64,000 bases of DNA from Gnetum montanum. Lineage: Eukaryota > Streptophyta > Gnetopsida > Gnetales > Gnetaceae. The stretch is taken from positions 1 to 64,000 of the forward strand of contig MNCI01016152.1 in assembly GCA_015680685.1 (NCBI GenBank). The letters are read 5' to 3'. Every line of letters begins with the position of its first letter. The first letter of the stretch is position 1. The position numbers and the translations under genes are program-made. This document shows, piece after piece, positions 9,836 to 20,791 of the stretch. The notes under the pieces were generated by a model. That model worked only from the letters and a program-made list of their open reading frames with translations, was not told where the DNA came from and made no database searches.

Positions 9836-11160
9836 TTTTGTCACCCAATAAGTGCTATTAATGATGGTATGAACTATTTTCTATTGGTTGCTAATGTTTG
9901 GTTTATACCTTTAAGTTACGATGTTGATACTAAGGTATGGTTCTTTTGATATAGCAGGCAATGCGTCCACATCATTTATGCATCCATAAATCTCTATGGT
10001 CTCTCTTGGCTTGGAACTATACAGTCCCTTTCAAAATAATAAGAACTATCAACGAATCGGTGACTGGGCATTTCTCAAACTAAGGAAGGACTCAGGGACT
10101 AAAAAGGGTGTGGCTTTAAGGGAACTTAATGCATTTGTGTTGGCCATTCTCTTGGGTGCTTGGATGTTTTTTTCTTGAGTTTTCTTACCATTTCGACATT
10201 ACCCAATTATCGAGAAGTTGAGCTAATCAAAATAAAAATAACAAAGTCTTTGCATGGTGTGGTTCTCACGTATAAACACACAAAAAAAAAACAGTGAGGA
10301 TTCAAAGCACACCCCTTAGATGAAATAATCATCTAGGCTACAAGCACTGGTTATGGAACTAAAAACATGTTCCCTCTAACCTAGGCCCTTTCTCGCTTCC
10401 TACTTTTTCCTCCCTTGTTTCGTCGAAATGGTGGTGGCTCTTTGAGGGATGCATTCTTGTTACTTCAAGTGGATGGATTGGCCGAATGCATTAATGTGAA
10501 GTCACTGGATGTGGTTTGTTTGATGCCGAACTTGGAATGGGACCTACTAAGTCACATTAATCATTAAATACACAAGGGGCTGTACACCACCTTGTTGTTG
10601 AGATTCCATTCCATTCTCTTCTTTTCATCCTTCTTTCCCCATTTATCACCTCATTGCTGGTTGTATCAGTAGTCTATATTTTGGTGGATACATTGTTTTG
10701 TTTTTGGTAAACTCTTATGGTTAAGACTTTAACTCCTATTTCAAAATGACATTTCTAGAGCCTACGGACTCTTTGAATGTGGGTTTGTCAGGGCATTAAG
10801 GGCATGAGCTTGATTTGGGGAGGACCCACTGACATTCCTATTTGGTGCACCAGTTAAATTCTTTTCCTTAACATTTTTGCGATCAACTATATTTCATTCA
10901 TTTCCATCTTTTCCATCCCTTTTTATTCGCATTACCATCCTTCTTATTCCTTCTCTTTTTCCATTCTCTCACTACCGGGGGTTCGCGATTAGTTATGGGG
11001 GTCTTGGTCCAATTTTTTTGGTTTTCTCCTAACCCCTACACCTTGGGTAGTCGTCATTAGTATATCTCCAGAGTCCGCATCAACCATACCACAACTTAGC
11101 CAATGGACCTTACACCGAAGCAAGGTATCAATTGCATTATGATTCATTTACACTTGCTAA
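9661..11160 (+). other. Element A 3' non-coding spacer
   Basis: About 1.5 kb without a long frame. It holds islands kept in the other gypsy elements: GGTGTGRCTTYAAGGGAACT (10109-10128), CAAAGTCTTTGCATGGTGTG (about 10241), TTTGGGGAGGACCCACTGAC (about 10814) and a second polypurine-like motif TTAGTTATGGGGGT (about 10990). Conservation without coding points to cis-acting RNA or a possible intron before the second ORF. Confidence 0.6.
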
Positions 11161-11184
11161 TATAAGATTGTGTTGTGCGTGCAG
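11150..11184 (+). promoter_or_regulatory. Candidate branch point and 3' splice acceptor (element A)
   Basis: TTGCTAAT (putative branch A at 11160) is followed by a T/G-rich tract and TGCAG ending at 11184, directly before an ATG at 11185. The branch-to-AG distance is 24 nt. The layout recurs in D (52509/52533), E (55509/55485), B and C. A spliced subgenomic mRNA for the second ORF is the inference. Confidence 0.5.
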
Positions 11185-11250
11185 ATGACAATCATACAAC
11201 AACGGATTGGATCTGGAGGGAACACTTCGAATGGATCGGTGCTGAAGTAG
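11185..11250 (+). pseudogene. Element A second ORF remnant
   Basis: ATG at 11185 opens a frame of about 21 codons (MTIIQQRIGSGGN...) ending at a TAG that corresponds to a CAG codon in element D. It lines up with the 59-codon frame of D starting at 52534. No domain is recognised. Confidence 0.5.
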
Positions 11251-11540
11251 CTATGCAAGGAGCAAGATCAATGGTGTGCTTATGGATGGACAACGAAAGG
11301 CATAATCTTGGAATTGGCAGTAACAAACTTCTTCTCTCTTCTCTCTTCCCTCTCAGCTGCCAAATAAGGCTTGATGTCAAATGTATAAAGTGTTCACTCT
11401 TGTTGTCATGAACACCAGTTTTGTCATGTTCTGTAATGATGATCCATTCACATGTCATCCCATTCACCATTAGTTCCATTCAAGTTAATAATCCCATACC
11501 TTCCCAATATTTTGTAAGGAACTCAAGGACGAGTTTTTAT

Positions 11541-11555
11541 TCAGTCATGGGGGTA
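11541..11555 (+). other. Polypurine tract (element A)
   Basis: TCAGTCATGGGGGTA ends directly at the 3' LTR. The same motif precedes the 3' LTR of B, C, D and E with one or two changes. It is the expected primer for plus-strand DNA. Confidence 0.85.
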
Positions 11556-12341
11556 TGATGGGATGTGATATCGCATGGGCCGCGATATTGCGTACGCGAT
11601 ATCGCAGTCCACCACCATTTCTATAAATAAGAGGTAACTTTTCCTTATTTCTCCATCTAGATCTAGACCTTAGCCAAACTCTTTCCATTTTTTCATTCCA
11701 AAGTTAGAATAATTTCCATGTGCCCGTACTAGGAGTCCCAAAGTGAACAGATCTTTATTCGAGCAATTCTGTACCTGAGCACACAATTGTGTACGGCAAT
11801 AAAGACAAACTTTTGGATAAACCTTGCAGTGCATGGACTAAGCTAAATAGGACTTTAATTATTGTAATTATTTAATTACTTTCATAAGGACTTAATCTCT
11901 CTCAACCCTCAACTCTCATAATTAAGTGCATTCAGTATGACTGCTTCGAGCACGTGCGTTACACTTGGTAATCCCGACAACGAATAGTGTTTGGTAATCC
12001 CAGTAGTGTTGCATTGGTTCAAGGTGTGAAACGACAAGTGGGAACGGATACTGATGCTAGGATAATTAAGGCTTAGTTAGTTAAAGTTAGTTACTTAGTC
12101 TCTTCACCCTTTCCCTCATTAGCATAGGTGATAAAAACATAAAAGATATAAAAATCACATGCCTCAAGCTTGCTTAACCATACAACTATGACAACTACAA
12201 GTAAGCTTGGGAGGACAACGATTGATTAACCTTAGATGTTTCATAAGGTGTGTAGGCACTTAGTCTGTGGGGTTCGACCGAATCGCGTGTGTAACGCTCA
12301 TATTCGTATGGTTGAGTGTAGGGGTACCTCGCCACTCATCA
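11556..12341 (+). repeat. Element A 3' LTR
   Basis: 786 bp, TGATG...CATCA, near-identical in layout to the 5' LTR: palindromes 11565-11605, TATAAATAAG at 11622-11631, hairpin at 11752-11805. It carries the 17-bp GGGCCGCGATATTGCGT segment missing from the 5' LTR. Confidence 0.92.
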
Positions 12342-14739
12342 AAAATCATGCATCATGTATTTTATTTGAAGTACATGACATTTTCTAAAATTTAAAATTT
12401 TAGATTCAAAAGACCTTGGTTTTCTGGTTATAGACAAATTTTTTGTTGAAAGAACTCATGGTGTGAGAGGATGAGGCTAAACATGAAGTTCCTCCAAAAG
12501 CAAGCACCTTGTTACTAACCTCATTTGAGCATATGCAAAGTGACACATCATCACCATTATCACCACTAGCATTACAACCCAGAAATCACTCTAGAAATCC
12601 CCACAGTGAAGCCTTTGGTTCAAAGGCCAACATCATGAAAATTAAACTACATTTTGCAATGATTGAAGATTCTAATGTAGTGTCAAAGAAAATAAGAAAT
12701 TTCGACCTACTTCTTTGCAAAGAAGAGCATGTCAAATATGTGACTACTAGGTTGAGTGTTTAGTACCATTATTATGATCTCACATTCACCATGGAATTGG
12801 TGAATTCATGCCATAGTGATAAATTGGAAATGTCTACCTTGGCATTTTTTATTGAGTTTAAGGTGCTAAGAATTGTAGTGCTTTTTGAATGAGGATGAAT
12901 GGGGAAAGTCCTATATTATTGCCATAGAAGGAATCCTAATTTTACAACTAAATATGTCATAATTTGATTTTGTCGACATCATTGCCTATCATATTACTAT
13001 GAAAGATAGGAAAAATGCAATCTCTTTGTCCTTGCTATGTTTGTTGTATGCTGCAATGAAGGAAAGGAGTTGTGTGGACTGGGTATTCATTTGGAAGATG
13101 GAGATGAAGGGGTGGACATTATCTTACAATACAATATCTACTTCTCATTTTTTCTATGGCTACCTTTTACCAAAATTTATCAAAGTTTTCAATTATTCCA
13201 ACATTTTGGATGTTACTATGGTGATGAAAAGTAAGAATAAAGAGTTGGTTTTATGATTTCTTCTCAATGTCTTCTCAAAACTTGAGTTGACTACCATAGA
13301 GATTCCAAAAATAAACTAGATCACTAATGTCTACTCTAAGAGGTGGAGTAAGATTGAGTCTTATTACTTATATTCATCCATGGTGAATATGGTGATGCAA
13401 CACTATAGTTTTTAAAATAAGATTATTCATCCAAAAGCAACCATTAATTTTTTCAAGGCATCGATAGAGAAGTCTCTTATGGAAGAAAGTTGCACATGAA
13501 AAGATTTTGGGGATGTAAATATAGATGAATTTCTATTAGTGATTAGAATAATGATAAATAAAGATCTCAACTAACTTTCAAAAGTAAAATCAATCATAGT
13601 GAGTAAAAATTTATTATATTAATTGATGTATATGAATTACATTATGTGGGACATTATTTCAAACTAGTACCCTATTGTGTAATGTTGAGAAATAATAAGA
13701 TCATTTTTTATGTTGCTTTGGCATAAAATGAGACATTGAATAAAGATTTGATGTTTGCTTATGGAGAGAATAGAAAATATGCCAAATTATTTTCAAAGTT
13801 TAAGAAGAAGTTTGAAGGTACATTGAAATTTGTAAAGAAATAATCACATGAATTAGCTACACTAAGCTAACAAAGGAACATTGTGGGTTCAAGTACTAAA
13901 AGAGAGGTTGCATGGAGAATGGAAGAATTAATGGTGAAAAATATGGAGTTAGAGGGTGACAAGATAATAATGAAAAATAAGATCTCTGAATTCCATGAGG
14001 AGACCTTCAACATAAAGCAAAAGAAGCTAGAGGCTATAGTGAATAGTTTGCAAAAATATATTGTAACTAATAACTTCATATCTTACAATATAAAGTTATT
14101 AGAATTTTCCTCAGGTAAGGGATATGATCTTTATTATGATGCCATCTTGATGCCACCATCCCTCTTGGTCGCTTTCAGTGAAGTCCAAGTAGAGATGATA
14201 AAAATGTCTATTAAACCTTAAGTCAAAGAACAAGCTCAAGATGTTCCACTATCATATTTTGAAATTCTCTTAGTTCCTAAATAATTCATGGTAAATGATT
14301 CTACACTAGAACCACAACTTGAATCATCATTGAATATCTTTGATAATCTTATGAGCACAAATATAAAGTATTTTATTGATTGATAATTCTAGTCATTTTA
14401 TAATACATTTTGAAGGAGATTCCTACCCTTGATATCTCTACTTATTTTTCTTTGCATTTTAGGAATTATATAAAATGATCAAAATAGTTTAATACATTTG
14501 TTGAAAAAAAGAAATATTGTTCACCATCATATTATGTTAATGTTTATATTGGCTTTACTAATTAGAGATTAAATTGGTAATTTCTTAGGCATTATGATTC
14601 TCATTTTTGAAATGCACTTTTCTTATAGGAATTTTACTTTAGAGCATTACTTTACATCATTGGTTGTGCTTATAAATCTCAAATTCATATTCTATCATGG
14701 AGTTTGGCAATAATGCGATATATCTATAATCACTTATTT
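12342..14739 (+). pseudogene. Unknown decayed protein(s) inside the old repeat pair
   Basis: Plus-strand pieces are open at 12509-12763, 12999-13256 and 13883-14221. The last (112 codons) is rich in Lys/Glu/Leu (MEELMVKNMELEGDKI...) and looks like a coiled coil. The middle piece is Ser/Tyr/Phe rich. No family was recognised. Because the region lies between the direct repeats at 4480-5000 and 14740-15173, it may be the cargo of a small non-autonomous element. The layout (variable start, middle domain, coiled-coil end) recalls the second ORF of element C, but no sequence similarity was seen. Confidence 0.35.
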
Positions 14740-15173
14740 TAACAATGTCATGGATTTGGTTATAGATAGTAAAGTAATGTCATTAATATTAATGTTAAGC
14801 TTGAGGACTCATGTTAAAGATTTGGTATATTCTAGCAAGCTTAACATGTTAATGATCTCTATTTTTGACAACATTAAGAATATTTGTAGATACTATCACA
14901 ATGTACAACAATGTGTATGGTGTTTGACTTAAATTCTAAAGTTAGGTGCATATGATTTTTTTTATTCCTTAACTAATATTAACTATTCATTATGTCCATT
15001 TGCTCTTTGGACATGAGTGTTTCATTACATCTCTATAAGTTTTAATTCTAGTTTTCCTATTATGGGAATAGTACAACATTGTGAATTATATTATATTCAT
15101 AGTGTATATTCATATTGATTTTAATAGTCATCAAAAATTTTCTTAATTCTTGAACCTAGTGAGCTAAACATCA
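14740..15173. repeat. Old direct repeat, right copy (possible LTR)
   Basis: Partner of 4480-5000; the clear match runs from 14828 (TATTCTAGCAAGCTTAAC) to AAACATCA at 15173. Heavily diverged, clearly older than the LTRs of A and B. Confidence 0.45.
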
Positions 15174-15237
15174 TAGAAATTTAGTAGTGCCTTCTTTTTT
15201 GTGAGTTACATATTATTTTTTCCTTTGTTATCATTGA

Positions 15238-16090
15238 TGATGAGTGGCAAGGTACCCCTACACTCAACCATACGAAATGAGCGTAGCACGAACGATCTAG
15301 TTGAACTCTGCAGACGGACTAGTTGTGGCACCTAGATAGTTATCCTTAGGTCACAGTTCGCTGTCTTCCCACCTGGACTAGTATTATATTTGTCACGTAT
15401 GGTTTAGTCCGGAGTGAGGTGTATGATGTGTTCCTAATTCTAACGCTACTCCTAAAGGCAGTGAAAAATAATATTAACTAAGTTAAGCTAGGAGGAGAAG
15501 GGTAAGAAAATCTAATCTAGCCTAAGTGCAACGAGCAACTGATTCCTTGATCAACCGTACACATCTTGGACCTCGTGCATGACTACCATTAGGATTACCA
15601 AGCGTAGATCCTAGGTATGCCACTGGGCTACCAAGTAGTCACACTTAAATGCTCGTAATCAAGTCATACTCGTTCTGCATTCTAGGAGTTTAAGAGTGAG
15701 AGATAAAGCAGTAAATAATAATTAAATAAATAAAAAAATAAATAACAAAGTGACTGCTGCAATGATGAAGTAATCTTGATCTTTATTGCCGGTCATGTAC
15801 GTGTCCAAGTACGTCACACTCGAATAAAGACACCGTACAATTACATTCACCACACTGCGAGTAGACACAGAAAAATAATCTAACTCTGGAGGGATCAAAC
15901 TACCAGAGCTTCGCTACTTCTAACTCCTAATACCTAAAACTAGGAAAGCTGCCTCTTATTTATAGAAATTGTGGCGCACTGCGATATCACGACCACTGCG
16001 ATATCTTAGCTACTGATACAACAAGGCTGATATATCACGGCTGTGATATCCCGGCTGCGATATCATAGCCAAAAAATTCATGACTCATCA
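15238..16090 (-). repeat. Element B 3' LTR
   Basis: 853 bp, TGATGAGTGG at the left and ACTCATCA at the right (plus-strand view). U3 palindromes at about 15975-16075, TATA box (minus) at 15955-15964, hairpin at 15780-15830. Compared with the right LTR it lacks a roughly 48-bp part of the palindrome array and has a different extra unit. Confidence 0.92.
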
Positions 16091-16105
16091 TGCCCCCACG
16101 ACTGA
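16091..16105 (-). other. Polypurine tract (element B)
   Basis: Minus-strand TCAGTCGTGGGGGCA ends directly at the 3' LTR; matches the tract of A, D and E with two changes. Confidence 0.8.
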
Positions 16106-16339
16106 ATGAAAACTTGTCCTTGAGTTACAGAGAGAACAAGCTCCATTGATTACACAGTGGATAGGTATGGGATTATTGACTGACTAGAATGGATTCATGC
16201 TGTAGTGTGGAGTGAGACACAACACAAAAGAAAATCTTATGAATACAAAATGGTGGAACTCATGTAGTTCCTTGTGGCGGTGGCTCCTCCATAGGTGTCT
16301 TTCCCTTTTCTTACGCTCCAGGCTTTAAAGCTTGATGCC

Positions 16340-16856
16340 TTTGAAGTACGGCCTAGAGTTTCTCCTCTTGTAAGGCCTTGAGTGCCTTGGCGTGCGTGTA
16401 AGTTTGCACTTGTGCCATAGAGGTAGCCCAGTTAGCCTTCTCTTTTTCTTTCGTCACCCCTTTATTCTCTGTCAACAATTTATTAAGTTGCTCAGTTCTA
16501 AAAGTGTCCAGTTGGTTCTGAGCAACCTTTGGCCCTGTGTTTGGAAGGTTTAATACTTCAAAAATGGCTTGAATAGAGAAATCAATAGTCACACCACAAA
16601 TGTTAACCATGGTGCCTTCTACTTTATTATGCCAAAATTGGTACGTTTCCCCTGAGTACTAGGCACCACTTTCAGAGAGGGTATCTCCTGCTTCTGCCTG
16701 CCTGGACCGTACGGTAGGAGGATCTTCTTGATGAACGCTGAATGATTGTTCCTCCTATTCTGCATGTTGTCTGGTAGGATCTTGTCTTCCACCTCTCCAA
16801 GATCGTTCGATCGTACCTTGAGTAGGACCTTCCTATTATCCATGTTTCGGGGCCAT
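16340..16856 (-). pseudogene. Element B second ORF, shortened
   Basis: From ATG 16856 on the minus strand one frame can be followed to about 16340 with a few stops. Its best part (16610-16353, 85 codons) has VTIDFSIQAIFEVLNLPN, which aligns with VSYSMHAITTVLRLPK in the second ORF of element C. The segment before it also aligns (HNKVEGTMVNI with NNKQPEATVKI). From memory this resembles the start of the family called putative plant transposon protein. The central part seen in C is absent; a Lys/Glu-rich coiled-coil stretch follows instead. Function unknown. Confidence 0.55.
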
Positions 16857-16886
16857 CTACAATCACACGGGACCATTTTTTAGTAA
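16857..16886 (-). promoter_or_regulatory. Candidate branch point and 3' splice acceptor (element B)
   Basis: On the minus strand TACTAAA (complement of 16879-16885) lies about 22 nt before a TTGTAG that directly precedes the ATG of the second ORF (AG at 16857-16858). TACTAA is the classic strong branch-point motif. Layout as in the other four elements. Confidence 0.5.
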
Positions 16887-18660
16887 GGTTGTTACCAAAG
16901 TTAGGTTATACCTTACTGCTTGGCTTAATAGATTTACTTTATTTCCGTGTGATGTTAATTATTAGAAGAACATGTCCCCGAAAGATTATAGTGTTAAGTC
17001 CTCTTTGCTTAGGTGGTTTCCAAATTTAATTTTTCTGGTATAGCTAAGGGGGTGAAATTGTTTTTGACACATTCTATTCTTAATTTTAGAACTAATTAAC
17101 CTTAAAGATGTCCTTTGGGTGATAATGAATTTCAAAAAATTTATGCACTATTCGGCATGTGCTCCCTCCCCCATGACTAAGCAGACACTCCTGGGTCAAG
17201 TAGGTTCAGACGAAATGAAATCAGAGTACCAGCGAGCGAGTTATGGATATGGAAGCAAGGGATGTGCAATCGCAAGTCATAGAGAGAAATTTGAAAAACT
17301 TCCCTTGTGTGAACAGTTGCAAATAATGTTGATTAGCACAGGGGGGTCATGTATATATATTTTTATTGAAGTTAGGGCACTTAGAGAATGTACCAAATTT
17401 TTAATATTTCTTTAAAATTAAACAATATAAACTAAGGACATCTGAACGATTGTTAAAGGGTTCTAGGGAAATTCAACTAGTTCTGAAGGCACGAAAATTT
17501 TGATGGTGTGGAATTTATCAATAAGGACCTTGGATGGTAGAGAAAAAGGCTATGTGATGGTGATAAGGAAAATAAAAATTACACAAGTGGGTCCTCCCCA
17601 AAGCAGGTTTCAACCTATTATGCCCTTGTGTAATCACACTTAAAGTGTCCGTGGGCACTAGAAGGGTTAATTGTAATCTGCACTAACTCCACAAAACACA
17701 CACATGTAAATATCACCGGAATGAGATGAAAATTTTATGTTACATGGGTCACGAGCTACAATTACATGAAGAGTGAGATGAGATGAAGTATAGAAAGGGA
17801 TCATAGAGATTGGGACATGAGGTATCTGACCCAAGGCACAATGAATCCTGCGTGTAAAACATGATTAAGGTGTCATTAACCCATCGTTCCAAGATCAGGA
17901 CCAAGTCCATCTGTCTAAATAATGACATCGCATTGTTTCATCCCATGGTGAACAACTATGAGAGTACCATAACAACAAGGCGTACGATCACTTGGCGGTT
18001 AGTACAAGGGAGGAGTAATTTTTTTGTTTTATGGCACTTTGTTTTTTTCTTTTTCTTTTCTCTCTTTTTTTTCTTTTCACTTGACTGAATCCAGAGAAGC
18101 CGCCAACCTTCAGGCATGGGTGCATGTCTTTCCAGTGGGACCCCCTAGAACAGCGTTTGATTTTCGAGTGCCCTTTTTCATTACTCTTACTCCCATTTTT
18201 CATTAGATCTACAAGGATCTTAGTACAGCCATATTGCATGATAACTCCCACAGATGTCACTAAAGAGAATCCACAAGTCCCCTTGATGTCACACCCTAAT
18301 CATTCCCTCTTGGTCGATCCTTCTTCATTCTGGGTACAATGAACACAAAATTAATTTTAAGTTTTAGAAATTTCAAGAATATCATTGTACCCATGAACAG
18401 ACCCTCTTATTTATAGAGTGGATGAGTGGGTGTAGTGGGCTCACTGTTTCAAATAATTGATCACTCATGACTTAATAACATAAAACACACCTCAACCAAT
18501 AATCCACATGAGTGTTTTATTCATAAATGAGATTACTTACAAAAACATGAAAATACAAACACACAAAAAGATAAAACACAAAAAGTTGAAAAAATGAAAA
18601 ACTGAAAAACAAAAAGTTGTAAAATTAAAGAAAATGAAAAATATTTATTAATCTTGCTTG
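16887..18660 (-). other. Element B 3' non-coding spacer
   Basis: No coding frame of note. Kept islands include GGGGAGGACCCAC (minus, complement of about 17580-17605), GTCATGGGGGAGGG (complement of 17164-17178) and the GGGTGTGACATCAAGGGGAC block (complement of about 18275-18295). GGCATGGGTGCATGTCTTT at 18113-18131 is shared with C at about 33958. Confidence 0.55.
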
Positions 18661-20646
18661 CTATTGAAATGGGAGATATCCCCCATAACTAACCAGTTGA
18701 GTATGGCAAGGATTAATAAATGGAAAATAAGGATCCTTGCATATTGGAAGTATTGAAACCGGTCTATACTTATCCCCTCGGGGTTCACACACTTGATTAT
18801 AATAAGCATAGTGGGGCACTGTATACGATGTAGTTCCCAGATAACGAGTTGACCCACTATGATGTTTGTGACCGTTAGAGGGTATGCAAGGATTGGGTTG
18901 ATGCCTCCCATGGTTGTGTTCATTGGGCCGTATGGTTGTTGGAGTGTAAGTTGGTGGCCCTGATGAAGTTACATGAGGCACTGGGTTCGAAGATAAGGGT
19001 GCACCACAGTGTGGGACTTGTGCTGGGTTGGAAGATGCAGTGGCCTCAGAGTTATGTTTTCCCTTCCTACGGCTGTGTTTAAAGAAAGGATGCTTTGGAT
19101 GTTGAGGAGGTTTCTCATTGTTGTTGGTAGTATTAGCACAAGTAACGTTCGTGGGTTGTTGTTGTGGCACAAGCACCTTAGGAATGGTTGGTGGCACTGT
19201 GGAAGGAGGGAAAGGATAAGAATGTTGAAAGTTAGGAGGAGTATAAGATGCATAAGGTGGTGGTTGTGTTGGAGGTATGGGTTGATAGTATTGTGGAGAA
19301 TAGTATTGTGGTGAGATAGAGTATGGTGGCCCGAATGGAGAAACAGGATGTTGAATGTGATAAGTGTTTGAATTCGGAAAATATGAAGGGTGCCTCCAGT
19401 CTAAGGGTGGTCTCCTCCATGGTTGGGATTGTTTCCACTGTGACCAAACACAGTACCTCTGTACAAACTCTAGATGTAGCGTATTTCCCCAATGCTCATG
19501 TATGTGTAACAATATTGGGCATTGGCCCTTGGGGTGATCGTATAGGCATATGTTGCATTCGTATGTAGGGTTGGCAGTTGAGCACTTATTCCCTTTATTC
19601 TTTTTTTCCAAATGTCTACTATTTCATCTTGTTTCTTGGGTGGTCAAAACTCTATCTCCAATGGTGTTGATAAATTCTCCACTCTTTTGATACATCCATT
19701 CCAACATCTTATTGATCTTTGCCTCGGCTTCTTCTAACAATTGTTGTATTGGCAAAGATGATGTTTCCACCTTGAGATTTGTTGGTTTCTCCTTTTTATG
19801 ATCATGGACCTTTGTTGAGTTAATATTTGGGTCCCGTTGATGTTTTTCAACACTCTCCCATCTAGCTAATTCTCCTTCTTCTTTTGCTACCCGCTTAATA
19901 AGCTCTTGGATTTGATGGGTTCGTAGGTTGTATAGTTGACCTTGGGCATATGTTCCTAAGGTCTCTCTTGTTTCATTATGTAGCCCATCAATAATATGAT
20001 ACATTAGCCTTTCCTCGGAAAACCCATGGCCTGGAAAATTATTTAATAGTGCATAATATCTTTCTAAGGCCATGTCCAAGGGTTCATTTTGTGCTTGTTT
20101 CCATCCTTGGATTTGTTTCCTCAAGGCTGACACTCTTGTGTAGGTTTGATATTTTTCACTAAAGACTTCTACCATTGTTGACCAGTGTCGTATCGAATTT
20201 GGTTTTAATGATCTATACCATACTTTTGCTTGGTCAATGAGTGTTATAGGGAAGAGCTTAAGTTTTTGCCATCCGTTATCAGTGTTATTCCATGTGCAGG
20301 CATCGTAGAAGGCTTGTAAATGTTGATGCGGATCTAAGTCATAGCCTCCTGAAAATGTAGGAAAGTTGTTTAAATCGAGCCTGGGTAGTTGGCTCTCTTT
20401 ATGATGCCTACGTGAGATTCGAATGGCCTCTTGTATTTGCGTTAGACTTGTAGTGGCCAGTGGGGGTTCATCATCATCTGGTAAGTTATGTTTTTGTGTG
20501 TTGTGATGACGTTGTTTTCGTTCATTCTTATAAGAAACCCCCACCTCAGATTACATACTCCAATCTTCATCGTCATATGGTCCGTTGGTTCTCCAATGAA
20601 CTTCCTCACTAAGTGTGGCGTTATTATTATCTTGTAGGAGAGGCAT
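18661..20646 (-). pseudogene. Element B gag, nearly intact
   Basis: A single frame of 661 codons from ATG 20646 to TAG 18661, broken only by a TAA at 20551-20553 and a TGA at 19624-19626. Start MPLLQDNNN. The Retrotrans_gag core runs from LDLNNFPTF to NETRETLGTYAQGQ (about 20390-19950), with WYRSLKPNSIRHW inside. The zinc knuckle CNICLYDHPKGQC is at 19557-19519, with spacing C-x2-C-x3-H-x4-C. A long Pro/Ser/Thr/Tyr-rich tail (19450-18700) follows. Both stops fit single C-to-T or G-to-A changes. It is the best-kept gag here. Confidence 0.88.
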
Positions 20647-20772
20647 TATTATGAAACTGTGTGTGAATTCGTATGTGACTTTTTATAATTATTTATTCTT
20701 TTTAAGAGATATATCGTTAAGTCCTTATACAACAACCTTGTATGATATAACTAATCTAGATAACTAGCACCG

Positions 20773-20790
20773 TCCCTAGCAACAGCGCCA
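20773..20790 (-). other. Primer binding site, tRNA-Asp type (element B)
   Basis: Minus-strand TGGCGCTGTTGCTAGGGA, one base after the 5' LTR; two changes from the complement of the plant tRNA-Asp end. Confidence 0.85.
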
Positions 20791-20791
20791 A

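Larger units (their letters stand above)
5386..12341 (+). mobile_element. Gypsy element A, Athila/Tat type, non-autonomous
   Basis: LTR-bounded element of 6956 bp on the plus strand: 5' LTR, tRNA-Asp primer site, gag, protease, a large pol deletion, 3' spacer, small second ORF, polypurine tract, 3' LTR. RT, RNase H and integrase are missing: the reading passes from the protease-RT linker to the last codons of pol at about 9600-9615. Comparison with element D puts the loss at about 2.9 kb. LTR differences and many stops show it is old. It could have moved only with enzymes from a relative. Confidence 0.92.

Noticed and set aside
13867-14079. Minus-strand 70-codon frame
   Set aside because: Shadow of the Lys/Glu-rich plus-strand frame at 13883-14221, which has the more protein-like composition.
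15970-16080. Regularly spaced short palindromes resembling a CRISPR array
   Set aside because: Units vary in sequence and spacing, lie inside LTR U3 regions of plant retrotransposons, and have no associated cas genes.
19009-19314. 101-codon plus-strand frame
   Set aside because: Antisense shadow of the Pro/Tyr-rich tail of element B gag, which has the family-like reading on the minus strand.
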